Positions 35,355-46,152 of a stretch of 64,000 nt of DNA are shown here, piece by piece. The position numbers were made by a program, and so were the translations under genes. The first letter of the stretch is position 1. The number at the start of each line of letters is the position of its first letter. The notes below the pieces were generated by a model. That model was not told where the DNA came from, searched no databases, and was given only the letters and a program-made list of their open reading frames with translations. Source of the stretch: Smallanthus sonchifolius. Its lineage: Eukaryota > Streptophyta > Magnoliopsida > Asterales > Asteraceae. The stretch is from positions 29,444,350 to 29,508,349 of the forward strand of contig CM042030.1 of NCBI GenBank assembly GCA_023525975.1, written 5' to 3'.

Positions 35355-36670
35355 GTATCCCCTTGTTTAGGGAATTTCATCCCGAAATTTAATCAATGGA
35401 GGCTACTGAAGTAGGAAGGGTGAGGGTTCGGATCTTAACGAGCCTTGGCTATCGTTTTGAGGAGTATAATTGATAAAAGATTCAGGTTTGCTTCTCAAGA
35501 TCAGGCACGAATGATGATAGTGGGTTTAGTTTTGAAATGAACTCAAGGAGAAAGTCTGTTGAATAATAATTTTGATTCTAAGGATGAAATGTATTACTTG
35601 GAATGGAATTGATGGGAACTAGATGATCAAGGTTTGTTTAAAATGTAATCTAGTATGTTCAGGAATTATCAGTGGGTAAAATTTTTTTTTTTCACAAACA
35701 TTGGCCCCGTCAAACAACATAAAACTATACATGGCAAGAATAACGCTACGTCTGATTTTATGACAGGACACTTATATATAGGAAGTACCAGCGGCGTATC
35801 CACTATGTCCTTATCATATCACATTAGTTTTGTTATTATGTACCACGATAGGTTCCATGTCATAACACACAACAGATTTTACTATGTCTTCCATGTGCTG
35901 ATTTTTATAATTACGTGTGCACCCGTAATTATCCAAATCATCGCATGGTCCACATAGTTCATCCCATTGTGTGTGGAGTCCAGGGGGTAACACAAAATCA
36001 CATAATTCGTAACTATTGTTTTCACCTATGTGTTGCTAACAAATAACTATGTTCATAGATAGTAGAGTCGATCAGGTACTAAAGAGTAATAGTGTGGCAT
36101 AGTTTAGGGTTTTCATAGCTTCCTCGTGTTTGGACGAGAATACGTCAAAACCCGAGTAGTTTTCATGGATAAGGTGAATAATCATGCTTTGTGTATGATG
36201 TACTTAATCAATTGCAACAATGTAGACAATCTAATTCCGTGTATAATGTAAACACTCATGTTTCATGTATGATCTAATTGTAAGCGAATAGGTTTCAAGT
36301 ATAGTGTGAACAATTTGATATCATGTATAAGCAAATATAATGTGATCACTCTAGTATTATGTATTTTGTGAATGTTTATTGAGTCTCATGCGTATCGAAA
36401 ACTATCGGATTTTGTAGGCGATCGGGTGTGTTACTCAGCGTTCATGCACGATGTAGGTAGATGAGTTTTATCTTTTAAATTCGTTAGTGTTTATATGGAC
36501 GGTTAATGGCGAAATGATTCACTTTCTGAAGTTGGCTAGCAAGTTCAAGTTTATAGTGACAAACCGTAGTAGATGTAAATAGTTCTGATAATGACATAAA
36601 TAACATAAAGGATTTCAATACATAATTTATTCCAGGCTTGATCCTTATTCGACTCCATCTTGCATTAGCT
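35355..36670 (-). other. G post-gag non-coding region and polypurine tract
   Basis: About 1.3 kb between the gag stop and 3' LTR. No pol motif in any frame. Minus strand has an AATTTC/GAAATT hairpin (35389-35373) and purine tract AACAAGGGGATAC (35367-35355). A T12 run lies near 35683. Repeated words such as TCATGTATGAT occur at about 36180-36370. A 20-base word is shared with F (35910-35929). Confidence 0.6.
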
Positions 36671-37201
36671 TCAATTGGTTTCATTTTCTGCCTCGGCATT
36701 GTCTTGAGTTTCATTAGCGTTTATGTTGAAGGCACGCCCACGAGCACCACCTTGGTTTGCATTGGATATCCTTGGGCATTGGTTTTTGAAGTGGTTTAGA
36801 TTACCACATTCATAATGTGCACGCCCATTAGTAATGGCTGGTACGACTTGATTGGCAACTTGTTGATTGGCTCGGTTCCCTTGGTGGGTTTGACTAACAG
36901 TTGGTCTGGATTGACAAGTGTTTGCTACATGACCATACCTTCCACAATAGGCACATAGAGGGCATGGCATGTTTGGGAAGTGGTGATAGTTGCACGTGTT
37001 GCACAGAGGGTTGTTTCCCGCATATGGTTTCTTATTATGGTTTTGGGCTAGGGGAGCTACTTGGTTGATTGGTACTGCAGGGGTAATGACAGCAAAGTTA
37101 CGTTTCTTATTGGAGTGAGGAGGTTTGGGTTTGTCTTCCTGAGATGGTTCAGAAGAGGTTTTTGGGTCAGTGACTTTCTTTGCGCCTTTCCTTGTTAGTG
37201 T
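36671..37201 (-). pseudogene. gag of element G, C-terminal part
   Basis: Carries the basic linker, CNTCNYHH, and a good zinc knuckle CAYCGRYGHVANTC (about 36945-36910). A second knuckle reads HYECGNLNHFKNQC, with the first Cys and the Gly lost. It ends NETN at 36671. It belongs with 42520-43202; element C separates them. Confidence 0.88.
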
Positions 37202-39192
37202 TGTAACATCCCAAAAATAATAAAACGAATAAATATAGCGAGACCGGTGATTTAGTTGGAATATTTAAACAAAAAGGGAGCGGGCCTGGGCCCGGCCTCA
37301 ATGGGCCGAGGGAAGCCCATGCACATAAGAGGCAAGGCAGCCCTCTTCCCTGCTCATTTCCCCAACTCACGCAGCTTTTAGAGAGAGAAAGGAGAGCTCG
37401 GGTCTAGAGAGAGAAAGTGACGGATCAACTCGGGAATTCAGGAGAACGTTGCTGCTGTTCTCGTGATCATATCCTCTGAATCAGAAATCCAATCCAGGTA
37501 ACGATTCGATCACATTATGAGTTTTTGTTCGTTTTGGGAGTTTTTGGGTTTTGGCTAAAAAGATAACGATTTTGCGGATGAAACTTGAAAGTGAGCTTAG
37601 GTATAGCATCTAGAATGAAAACCAAACGTTTTGATCTAAGAAAAATAGAGATTTTGGCTCAATCAGACTCGCATGCAAAAGAAACTGCAATTTTGGGGAA
37701 GACAATGTGCAGACCCATCGAAACTACTTAGTTTCGATATGTGCAGATCCATCGAAACTACATAGTTTCGATATGTGCAGTAGTTTCGATATATGCATAC
37801 CTATCGAAACTACCATAGTTTCGATATGAGCCACGATCCGAAGCTAAGTTTACACCTAAGTTACCTATCGAAACTACAAGTTTCGACAGAAGCAACCTAT
37901 CGAAACTACAAGTTTCGACAGAGGCAATCTATCGAAACTATCAAGTTTCGATATAAGTAAACCCATCGAAACTACTAAGATCAAGTATAGTAATATCTAA
38001 TGCCATCTAGGAGCACTACCTTACGAGTATGACTTTATTACACAGATCGTGAGTAACATTAGTGACGCTCAGTAGCCAGCTAAGTGTACTTCGGAAACTA
38101 CTCATCAGGTGAGTTCTATGTGCCCCCTTCTATGTTATGTGCAAATGATTTATAAATGTTTTGGGGCTGAAGTGTATACACTAAATGAATAAATGTTATA
38201 AATGTCAATGTGATCATACGTATATATATATATATATATATTTATATATGAAAATGAATTATGAATAAAGAATGAAGCGTATGACTATAAAGAATGAATG
38301 AAAGAAGGACATAACGTAAAAGAATGAAATCTTGCTTTATATTACATATATATTGCATGTTATGAATGAATGTAAACGTTATAAACCCTTCTGTGACAAC
38401 GGCTACTTCGGTAGACGGACAACCACGTGACTATTTTGCAACCGGGACAAAAACATTCCTTCACAAGCTAGGACGTATGAAAAGGTATTAATGGACAGTC
38501 GAAGCAAGCCTTAACTAATGTAGAACGGTTGCATACATAATGGTCACGTGGGAAACGGATGCCCTAGGGCACACGGACAAAAATGACGGACTACAACGGT
38601 AGGACGGTAAAGAGCGGACGGACAAAGGTTGCCGGACGGATTTAAGGATATGACGGACGGTTTTCTGTAGTCGGACGGTAATGAAACGGGCTACGACGGT
38701 AGTTCTGACTGCGATGTCTTTGTGATATTCGCGACAAGTATGATGGGTTGATCTCCCTTAAGATTATGGCCAATATGTGTTCTCTCAAAGAAAGTATGTA
38801 TGTACATATGTATATACCCTCAATGAATGTTTTGTGAGAACAGCAAAGTAAAGAATATTTAAAAGTACGAATATACATATATACATTATATTCATGATAA
38901 GATAAATTTTATGTATGATTGTCTTTAAACTAGAACTCACCAGCGTTAGCTGACTTTTAGTATACATTTCAGGTAACAAAGGAAAGGGTCGTGCGAAGGC
39001 GTGAAGGTTACCCGACACAAGACTGACATCCCACTTTAATATATGTGTTAAGGCTTCCGCTGTTATGTTATGTAATTGAACGAAGAATGATTTGTAATTG
39101 AATGATGAATGTTTTTAATTTAAGTTCAGTATTTATGACTATGTTTATGAGTAAATCCAACAAGTGAGGTCACCCGGTTTAGGGGCCTTACA
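37202..39192 (+). repeat. Element C 5' LTR (1991 bp)
   Basis: Starts TGTAACATCCC, ends GGGGCCTTACA. GAGAGA tracts near 37381-37410. An ATCGAAACTA/TAGTTTCGAT palindrome array at 37714-37982 (for example 37717-37738, 10-bp arms). GGTGAGTTCT (38108-38117), CCCCC/GGGG, (TA)n near 38220, GACGG-rich stretch 38395-38700, AGAACTCACC (38932-38941), CAGC-GTTA-GCTG (38941-38952), TTTCAG (38972). Confidence 0.93.
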
Positions 39193-39546
39193 AGTTGGTA
39201 TCAGAGCAATAGTTTGAGAGATTTAGACATCCCTAAATGTCTAGACTCAAACTGATTATGGGACCAACGCACGGATGTCAGTATGGGTAACCAACGCCAA
39301 CGCTAGCACGGTAAGTAAGTCATAAAGTTATTGCTCTAGCATAGGAATAGATACCTTAACTTAGAACAAATAGATGTTAATGCCACGACTGATTTGAAGA
39401 GTTTCGAACCCGAAAAGCAATGTAAATTAGTAATCACAAACCGGTCACTGTAATTAAGAATTTACCTTGCTCGTACTGTTCCAAACTATGATCTGAAGAA
39501 ATGACATTGATGTATTCCCTTTTTAACTATCAGGAAATTAAGAACT
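39193..39546 (+). promoter_or_regulatory. C primer-binding site and leader
   Basis: TGGTATCAGAGC at 39196-39207, then about 340 non-coding bases up to gag. The reverse-strand counterpart in D (55957-55603) is closely similar. Confidence 0.9.
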
Positions 39547-41159
39547 ATGGCTGGTGGAGGAAGAACAGGACCTCGAGGCAGTCGCACTGGCCGACGAGGT
39601 AGACCTCCGTTGAACCCAAGATTTGAAGAAGAAGAGAGTGTGCACGCAGAGCACACCGAAAGTGTGCACGAAACAGAAGTGACCCCAATTAGGGACGACA
39701 GTCCAGGGCCTATACAGTTGGAACCTGAAGTCAGGGATGCTATTGCCCGTGAAGTTGTGCTCACTTTGAAGAAGGTATTGCCTGATCTACTATCCGAGGC
39801 AATAAAGAAAAGTAAAGAGGAGGATGAAGGAAACCACGAAGAAAAAGTATATGACAGCGACGGGGATGAGATAAAAGTGGGGTCAAGCACTAAAGGGTGC
39901 ACTTATAAAGGTTTCAAAGATGGAGACCCACCCAAGTTTGATGGTAGCAAGGATTCGGTGGCTACTTTGGAATGGATTGAGAGAATGAACGCTGTAATCA
40001 ACATCAGTGAGTGCCGACCAGACCAGGCGGTTAAATATGTTGCACATTCTTTCACCAATGAAGCACTAGGTTGGTGGAGAAATATTCAAAGAACAAAGTC
40101 ACCACATGCTCTTGCCAGAATGACATGGGAAGACTTGAAAAAGCTCGTAATCCAAAAGTTCTACCCACAGAATGAGATTGATCGTGTGGAGAACGAGTTC
40201 CTAAACTTCAAAGCTGGCAACAAGACTCATCGCCAATATACTTCAAGGTTCAACGAGCTGGCCCAACTGGTACCACACTTGGTGGAAACCGAAGAACATA
40301 TGATCAAATACTATGTCAAGGGTCTGCCGCAAAGGGTCCGTGTCCATGTAAAAGCCAACCTACCCTCGACCTTCGAGTCGGTAGTCAACCTGTCTGGAAT
40401 CGTTTACGACGAATGTGCCAACGAGGACCCGGCACCTGTGACACAAAAGAGAAAATGGGAGAATCCGTCTAGGGGCACCGGAAGAGGGAATGAAACAACT
40501 GAAATTAAGAAACCGAGGTTGGACGGATGTGAAACGTGCAAGAAATGTGGAAAGCAACATAGTGGCGAGTGTCGAATCGGCACCACCGTGTGTTATAAGT
40601 GCGGGAGGCCGGGGCACTACTCCCGAGATTGTTGGAAGGAAGCCAAATGCCAAGTATGTGGATTGTTTGGGCATCTGACAAAGAACTGCAGGAAGGCCGG
40701 CCAATCTGGTTCGGGAAAGGAGAAGGAACAGGAACAACAAAAGGCAAGGACTCGGGCCTATGCCTTAACTGAGGAAGAAGCAAGGGGAAACCCTGATATC
40801 GTGTCAGGTACGTTTCTAGTTAATGATGAACGTGCTGCTATTTTATTCGATTCTGGTGCTAGTAAAAGCTTCATATCAAATGCATTTTGTCGTAAACTGG
40901 ATTGAACTATCAACACCATAATAAAGGCCTTTAGCGTACAAACTGCCGTGGGTAAAAATTCGGCAGTATTTCAAGTAACAGAGGATTGCATCATAGAAAT
41001 AGAGGGACATAAGTTTCCATCTAGATTATTCCTTCTCACCTTAGGAGGATTCGATATAGTATTGGGTATGGATTGGTTAGCGGCCAACGAAGCTCAAATC
41101 ATATGTAAACGTAAGAGAATACACCTAAAAGCTCCTAGCGGAAGTCCAATTACGGTTTA
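39547..41159 (+). pseudogene. gag-protease of element C, one stop then truncated
   Basis: Gag opens MAGGGRTGPRGSRTGRRG. The acidic N-terminal region, the core (WWRNIQRTKSPHALARMTWE, HRQYTSRFNELAQLVPHLV) and three Cys-rich motifs follow: CKKCGKQHSGEC, CYKCGRPGHYSRDC and CQVCGLFGHLTKNC. The aspartic protease active site LFDSGASKSF (about residue 433) keeps its Asp. A TGA at 40903-40905 stops the frame where D has Cys; the same frame continues to VLGMDWLAANEAQ and SPITV, ending at 41159 where pol is deleted. About 510 residues remain. Gag itself could still be made. Confidence 0.92.
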
Positions 41160-41195
41160 GATATAGTATTGGGTATGGATTGGTTAGCGGCCAAC
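41160..41195 (+). repeat. 36-bp filler copy at deletion junction
   Basis: Exact copy of 41053-41088 (GATATAGTATTGGGTATGGA through CGGCCAAC), placed between the protease end and the interior of the 3' LTR. Three bases (AAC) are shared with the LTR at the right joint. This pattern is the mark of break repair with local template copying. Confidence 0.93.
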
Positions 41196-42519
41196 TACAA
41201 GTTTCGACAGAAGCAACCTATCGAAACTACAAGTTTCGACAGAGGCAATCTATCGAAACTATCAAGTTTCGATATAAGTAAACCCATCGAAACTACTAAG
41301 ATCAAGTATAGTAATATCTAAAGCCATCTAGGAGCACTACCTTACGAGTATGACTTTATTACACAGATCGTGAGTAACATTAGTGACGCTCAGTAGCCAG
41401 CTAAGTGTACTTCGGAAACTACTCATCAGGTGAGTTCTATGTGCCTTCTTCTATGTTATGTGCAAATGCTTTATAAATGTTTTGGGGCTGAAGTGTATAC
41501 ACTAAATAAATAAATGTTATAAATGTCAATGTGATCATACGTATATATATATATATATATATAAATATTTATATATGAAAATGAATTATGAATAAAGAAT
41601 GAAGCGTATGACTATAAAGAATGAATGAAAGAAGGACATAACGTAAAAGAATGAAATCTTGCTTTATATTACATATATATTGCATGTTATGAATGAATGT
41701 AAACGTTATAAACCCTTCTATGACAACGGCTACTTCGGTAGACGGACGACCACGTGACTATTTTGCAACCGGGACAAAAACGTTCCTTCACAAGCTAGGA
41801 CGTATGAAAAGGTATTAATGGACGGTCGAAGCAAGCCTTAACTAATGTAGAACGGTTGCATACATAATGGTCACGTGGGAAACGGATGCCCTAGGGCACA
41901 CGGACAAAAATGACGGACTACGACGGTAGGACGGTAAAGAGCGGACGGACAAAGGTTGCCAGACGGATTTAAGGATATGACGGACGGTTTTCTATAGCCG
42001 GACGGTAATGAAACGGGCTACGACGGTAGTTCTGACTGCGATGTCTTTGTGACATTCGCGACAAGTATGATGGGTTGATCTCCCTTAAGATTATGGCCAA
42101 TATGTGTTCTCTCAAAGAAAGTATGTATGTACATATGTATTTACCCTCATTGAATGTTATGTGAGAACAGCAAAGTAAAGAATATTTAAAAGTACGAATA
42201 TACATATATACATTATATTCATGATAAGATAAATTTTATGTATGATTGTCTTTAAACAAGAACTCACCAGCGTTAGCTGACTTTTAGTATACATTTCAGG
42301 TAACAAAGGAAAGGGTCGTGCGAAGGCGTGAAGGTTACCCGACACAAGACTGACATCCCACTTTAATATATGTATTAAGACTTCCGTTGTTATGTTATGT
42401 AATTGAACGACGAATGATTTGTAATTGAATGATGAATGTTTTTAATTTAAGTTCAGTATTTATGACTATGTTTATGAGTAAATCCAACAAGTGAGGTCAC
42501 CCGGTATAGGGGCCTTACA
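41196..42519 (+). repeat. Element C 3' LTR, inner part
   Basis: Corresponds to 37873-39192 of the 5' LTR, starting inside the palindrome array (ACAAGTTTCGACAG) and ending CCTTACA. The first about 670 bp, with the promoter side, are missing. Confidence 0.93.
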
Positions 42520-43202
42520 AGTGTACCCGCCTTCACATGGTTATCAGTTAATGTGGCAGCTAGGCGGATAGCGTCTTCAAGAGTAGCTGGATTTCTTCCT
42601 AGGACTGTATCTTGGATTTCCATGGGTAGACCACCGATGTACTTCTCAATACCCCGAGTTAGTGGGGTGACCATGTGGGGTACCAGAAGGCTTAACTCAT
42701 GGAAACGAGTTGTGTAGGCTAAACTTTCACCACTGTCTTGGGTAAGATCCCAAAACTCGGCCTCCAACTTCTTCATTTCATTATGAGGACAGAATTCCTC
42801 GGTCATGAGTCTCTTAACTTCGTCCCATGGCAAGGCCATGGTCACATCCACACCCCGGTTTCTCTTCTCACCATTCCACCAAGTGAACGCCCGTTTCTGA
42901 AAGACGCTGGTGGCATAGCGAACCCGGAGATGGTCAGGGCAATCACTGTTGAGAAAAGTGTTTTCAATGCTTTAAAACCATTGAAGGAGGCCCGTAGCCC
43001 CTTCAGTACCATAGAACTTGACGGGGTTGCATGAGTTAAAGTGTTTGAAAGTGCATTGGGGTGGGTTAGCACCACCACCACCATTAGTTCCATGGGTACC
43101 ACTAATGGCTCCATTAGCTTGGGTGAGTTGGGTTACAAGTTGTGCAAGGATAGCAGCAATGTCGGTGTTGTTGTTGGTCACGGTAGCACGATGGGGAGGC
43201 AT
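42520..43202 (-). pseudogene. gag of element G, N-terminal part
   Basis: Starts at 43202 (MPPHRATVTNNNTD), with an in-frame ATG 5 codons upstream. Core motif CTFKHFNSCNPVKFYGTEGA. A GAA codon near 42974 has become TAA after LLQWF. The frame resumes with MALPWDEVKRLMTEEFCPHN and HELSLLVPHMVTP, and is cut by element C at 42520. It is the best-preserved gag of the A type here. Confidence 0.9.
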
Positions 43203-43842
43203 TCTACAGATTTGCACAAGACAAGAAAAGACGTAAGAACTTATGAAAGTTGATTGAATTTAAAGGGAACAAAAAAATTAGATGAAGTAGTAAATCATAG
43301 TTTGGATTGTACTCGAATAGTGACATAATCACTTGAATACTATGACACATTAAGGTTAATTAAGCTCATATAACTTTCAAGGAGACATGCTTTAGCCTAT
43401 AAGTAAACACTCATTCCGGGAATTCCCAGGAAAGCATACGGATCCCTCGGTTGATTGGGATTTATATAAAATGCTTTCCTAGACAGGAAACCCAGAATAC
43501 AGGTGTCACTCTTCCAGATTGCACATGTCCACTACTGGTTAACAAAGTTTAAAACCCTAACGAGGTGTAAAAATAAGTTCTATGACGTCCCACATGCTAT
43601 GATGATGATGATTTTAGACAGGGATTGAGGCTTAGGGTAAGGGAAAAGGTATTATTATTTTGGATTTAGTGTTTAGATAACTCCTAGCAAGAAACGGGGT
43701 CTAGCAAATAATCATGTAGCACATAGCATGTAGCATATCATATAATCATAGAACATGGCAATAATGGGTGTCCTAAGGTTATAGTCTAGGTCAAAGGTGT
43801 CTAATAACCTAATTCCCTATAACCAAGGCTCTGATACCAATC
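43203..43842 (-). promoter_or_regulatory. G leader and primer-binding site
   Basis: TGGTATCAGAGC on the minus strand at 43839-43828. The leader resembles those of A1 and A2. No gene seen. Confidence 0.9.
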
Positions 43843-46152
43843 TGTCACACCCCAACCGACGGCGGAAACGTCGGGGCGGGACATGTAGACTGTTCATAAG
43901 CTCATGGTTTACTAAAGTTGTGATAATTAAACAATAACTTTCGTTTCATAGCTCAAATAATCAAGTACAACTCTTACAAGAATAAAAAATACATGAATAA
44001 CTTTGTTAAATTTAAAACTAGGTCCTCAATCCTAAGTGAAGCGACTTGAAATCTTAACTCAAACACTGTACCTGAAACATGATAAAAGAGGGTCAACTAT
44101 AAATAGTTGGTGAGCATACATAGGTTTTGACACCACAAGTAAAGTTCAAAGGTTTTGTGTACAATTCATATGATGCATGGTTTATAAAGCTTTTATGGAG
44201 AATCTAAGTTAAGCTAGATGCATAAATGAAACTTTGTAATTGAAGGGCATAACAACACATGTTATCCTAATGTAGGGCATAACAACACATGTTATCCTAA
44301 GGTAGGGCATAACAACACATGTTATCCTGATGTAAATGTAGGGCATAACAACACATGTTATCCTAATGTAGGGCATAACAACACATGTTATCCTAATGTA
44401 GGGCCTAACAACACATGTTAGCCTGACGTAATGTATTTGTGTTGGCACATGTATACCATGTATATGTAGCCTTAACAATTAGCATTCAAGCATAAAGCAC
44501 AAATAAACACATATGATCATATAGTAGAATTGTACGTGTGTAATTGCAGTTAGTATTTGAATGTAATCATGTTTCAACCCAAATATGTAAATAAGAAAAA
44601 AGGGGCTATGTAAACTCACATTGAATCAATTGTGTAGATAACGCGGGCAATAGGTCTCACCAGTGATTTTGCAAATCACAGAGTTAACCTAGAGTAATTG
44701 TATGAATTTGAATTAATAATATGCACAAAGTCTAAGGTATGGTCTAGGGTTTCAACGGGTTTTAGTGTAGGGATTTGGACAAAGGGTTGATGTTATTCCA
44801 TATAAAGGATGTGTGTAAGCTTGTACTTGTATTTGATTAGGAATTTAATATAAAATGTAATTTCTAAGTATATGTGATTTTAATAATAAAATAACAATTG
44901 ACTTAGGGTTTTATTTAAATAATTACATAAATTATTTAAACCCTAAATGAATTATTAATGTAAGATAATAATTTAATTTAAATAACTAACTTCTTTTTAT
45001 TTATTTAATTGTTAAAAAGAAATGGTATGTTCTTAAAAATATAAAAGTGTAAATATATGTGTATTAATATACATTTAGAAAGGTTATACTCATTTAAATA
45101 CATTTTAAAATCCTAATTATGTAACATGATTTATTGTAAAAAAATGTTTTATGAAATCTTTACGTCAAGGAGAAGTGCATTTTATAAAATCTTAACGAAG
45201 TTTTATAAAATGGGTATTTGTTTTGTAATTTAGTAGTTTAAAATAAACTTTTAAATTGTTTCTATATTGGAAAATGGGGTTGTAAACCATTTAAAGTGTA
45301 AAAATAGGTGATTTATGTTTAAATTTGTAAATTACTTTATTTTTCAGTTCCAAATGGTATAGGTTTTATAAAATAAATTTTATAAGTTAATTATTGTTGT
45401 TAAAACTGTCCAAAAAAAAGAATGTAGACCACCCGGTTCGAACCCGGGTGGTTTCTATGCGTGTGACATGAATTACCACTGGTCCCAAGGCACCACATTT
45501 GATATTAGACCTGATCCGAACTATCTTAACATGGTGCTGGAATGGGGCTGGGTCTAGGTTTATGGTTTGCACAAAAAGGAGCCGGGTTGTGGGTTTCGAA
45601 CCCACGCCATCGAGTCCAGCGGTGCAGTGACTTAACCGGCTGGGCTCGATGGTTTCGCTGGTCTATTATGAATCCACTTAAACGTATACGATTTTTGAAA
45701 TAAGAAAAACCCAAATCAAACTCATGTAAAATTGTTTAAGAACCCTAACTGTGATTGGGTTTGATACACTCTGCCATGTGAGATTGGCAGAGGGCTATTG
45801 CTTAACGTGAAGATACGAAACTGCTGACACAAAAAGTACATGTTTCGCTGGAGTATTGGAAGCAAACGGCACGGTCAAAAGAACTGCTATTCTTGGCGCT
45901 TGATCGGAAATCAGGGATGAAATGAGAATCGATTGAATGCTCAGAGAGTTTGTATTATATTATACGATGGTGTGGGTGTGAATTCCATCGTCCAATTCCA
46001 CTTTAATTATAGGATTCGACTACGGGTTTGACCGTGACAGCTGTTCGATGGATTTACGCGTTAATTAGGCCGATTGAGGATGAATTGAGCCGTGAATCAG
46101 GTCTGGGTTCATGATAGGCTTGATTGTACGTGATTTGTGCACGCTAATTGCG
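43843..46152 (-). repeat. Element G 5' LTR, outer end lost
   Basis: Matches the 3' LTR from TGTCACACC up to GCTAATTGCGT, where it stops and joins A2 pol. The start of the LTR, about 560 bp including TGTAAC, is missing. A stretch of about 115 bp near 34484-34600 of the other LTR is also absent here (after GAGAATCGATT, 45935). Six palindrome units instead of five. Confidence 0.9.

Larger units (their letters stand above)
37202..42519 (+). mobile_element. Ty3/gypsy element C with pol/3' LTR deletion
   Basis: Inserted in G gag, flanked by AGTGT (37197-37201 and 42520-42524). 5' LTR 37202-39192, primer site 39196-39207, leader, gag with protease start 39547-41159, a 36-bp filler (41160-41195), then only the inner 1324 bp of the 3' LTR (41196-42519). 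All RT, RNase H and integrase and the outer 3' LTR are gone. Gag, PR and LTR match D, so one family. The LTR parts shared by the two ends look almost identical by eye, so it is recent. Confidence 0.93.
32434..46152 (-). mobile_element. Gag-only gypsy element G, 5' LTR truncated
   Basis: Minus-strand element in A2 gag. 5' LTR 46152-43843 (outer end missing), primer site 43839-43828, leader, gag 43202-36671 (split by element C), about 1.3 kb without coding, polypurine tract, 3' LTR 35354-32434. No pol is recognisable between gag stop and 3' LTR. Gag and inner LTR end are of A type, so an A-like element could have supplied pol. The left target copy would be TTCTC (32429-32433); the right one is lost in the deletion. 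Confidence 0.88.
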
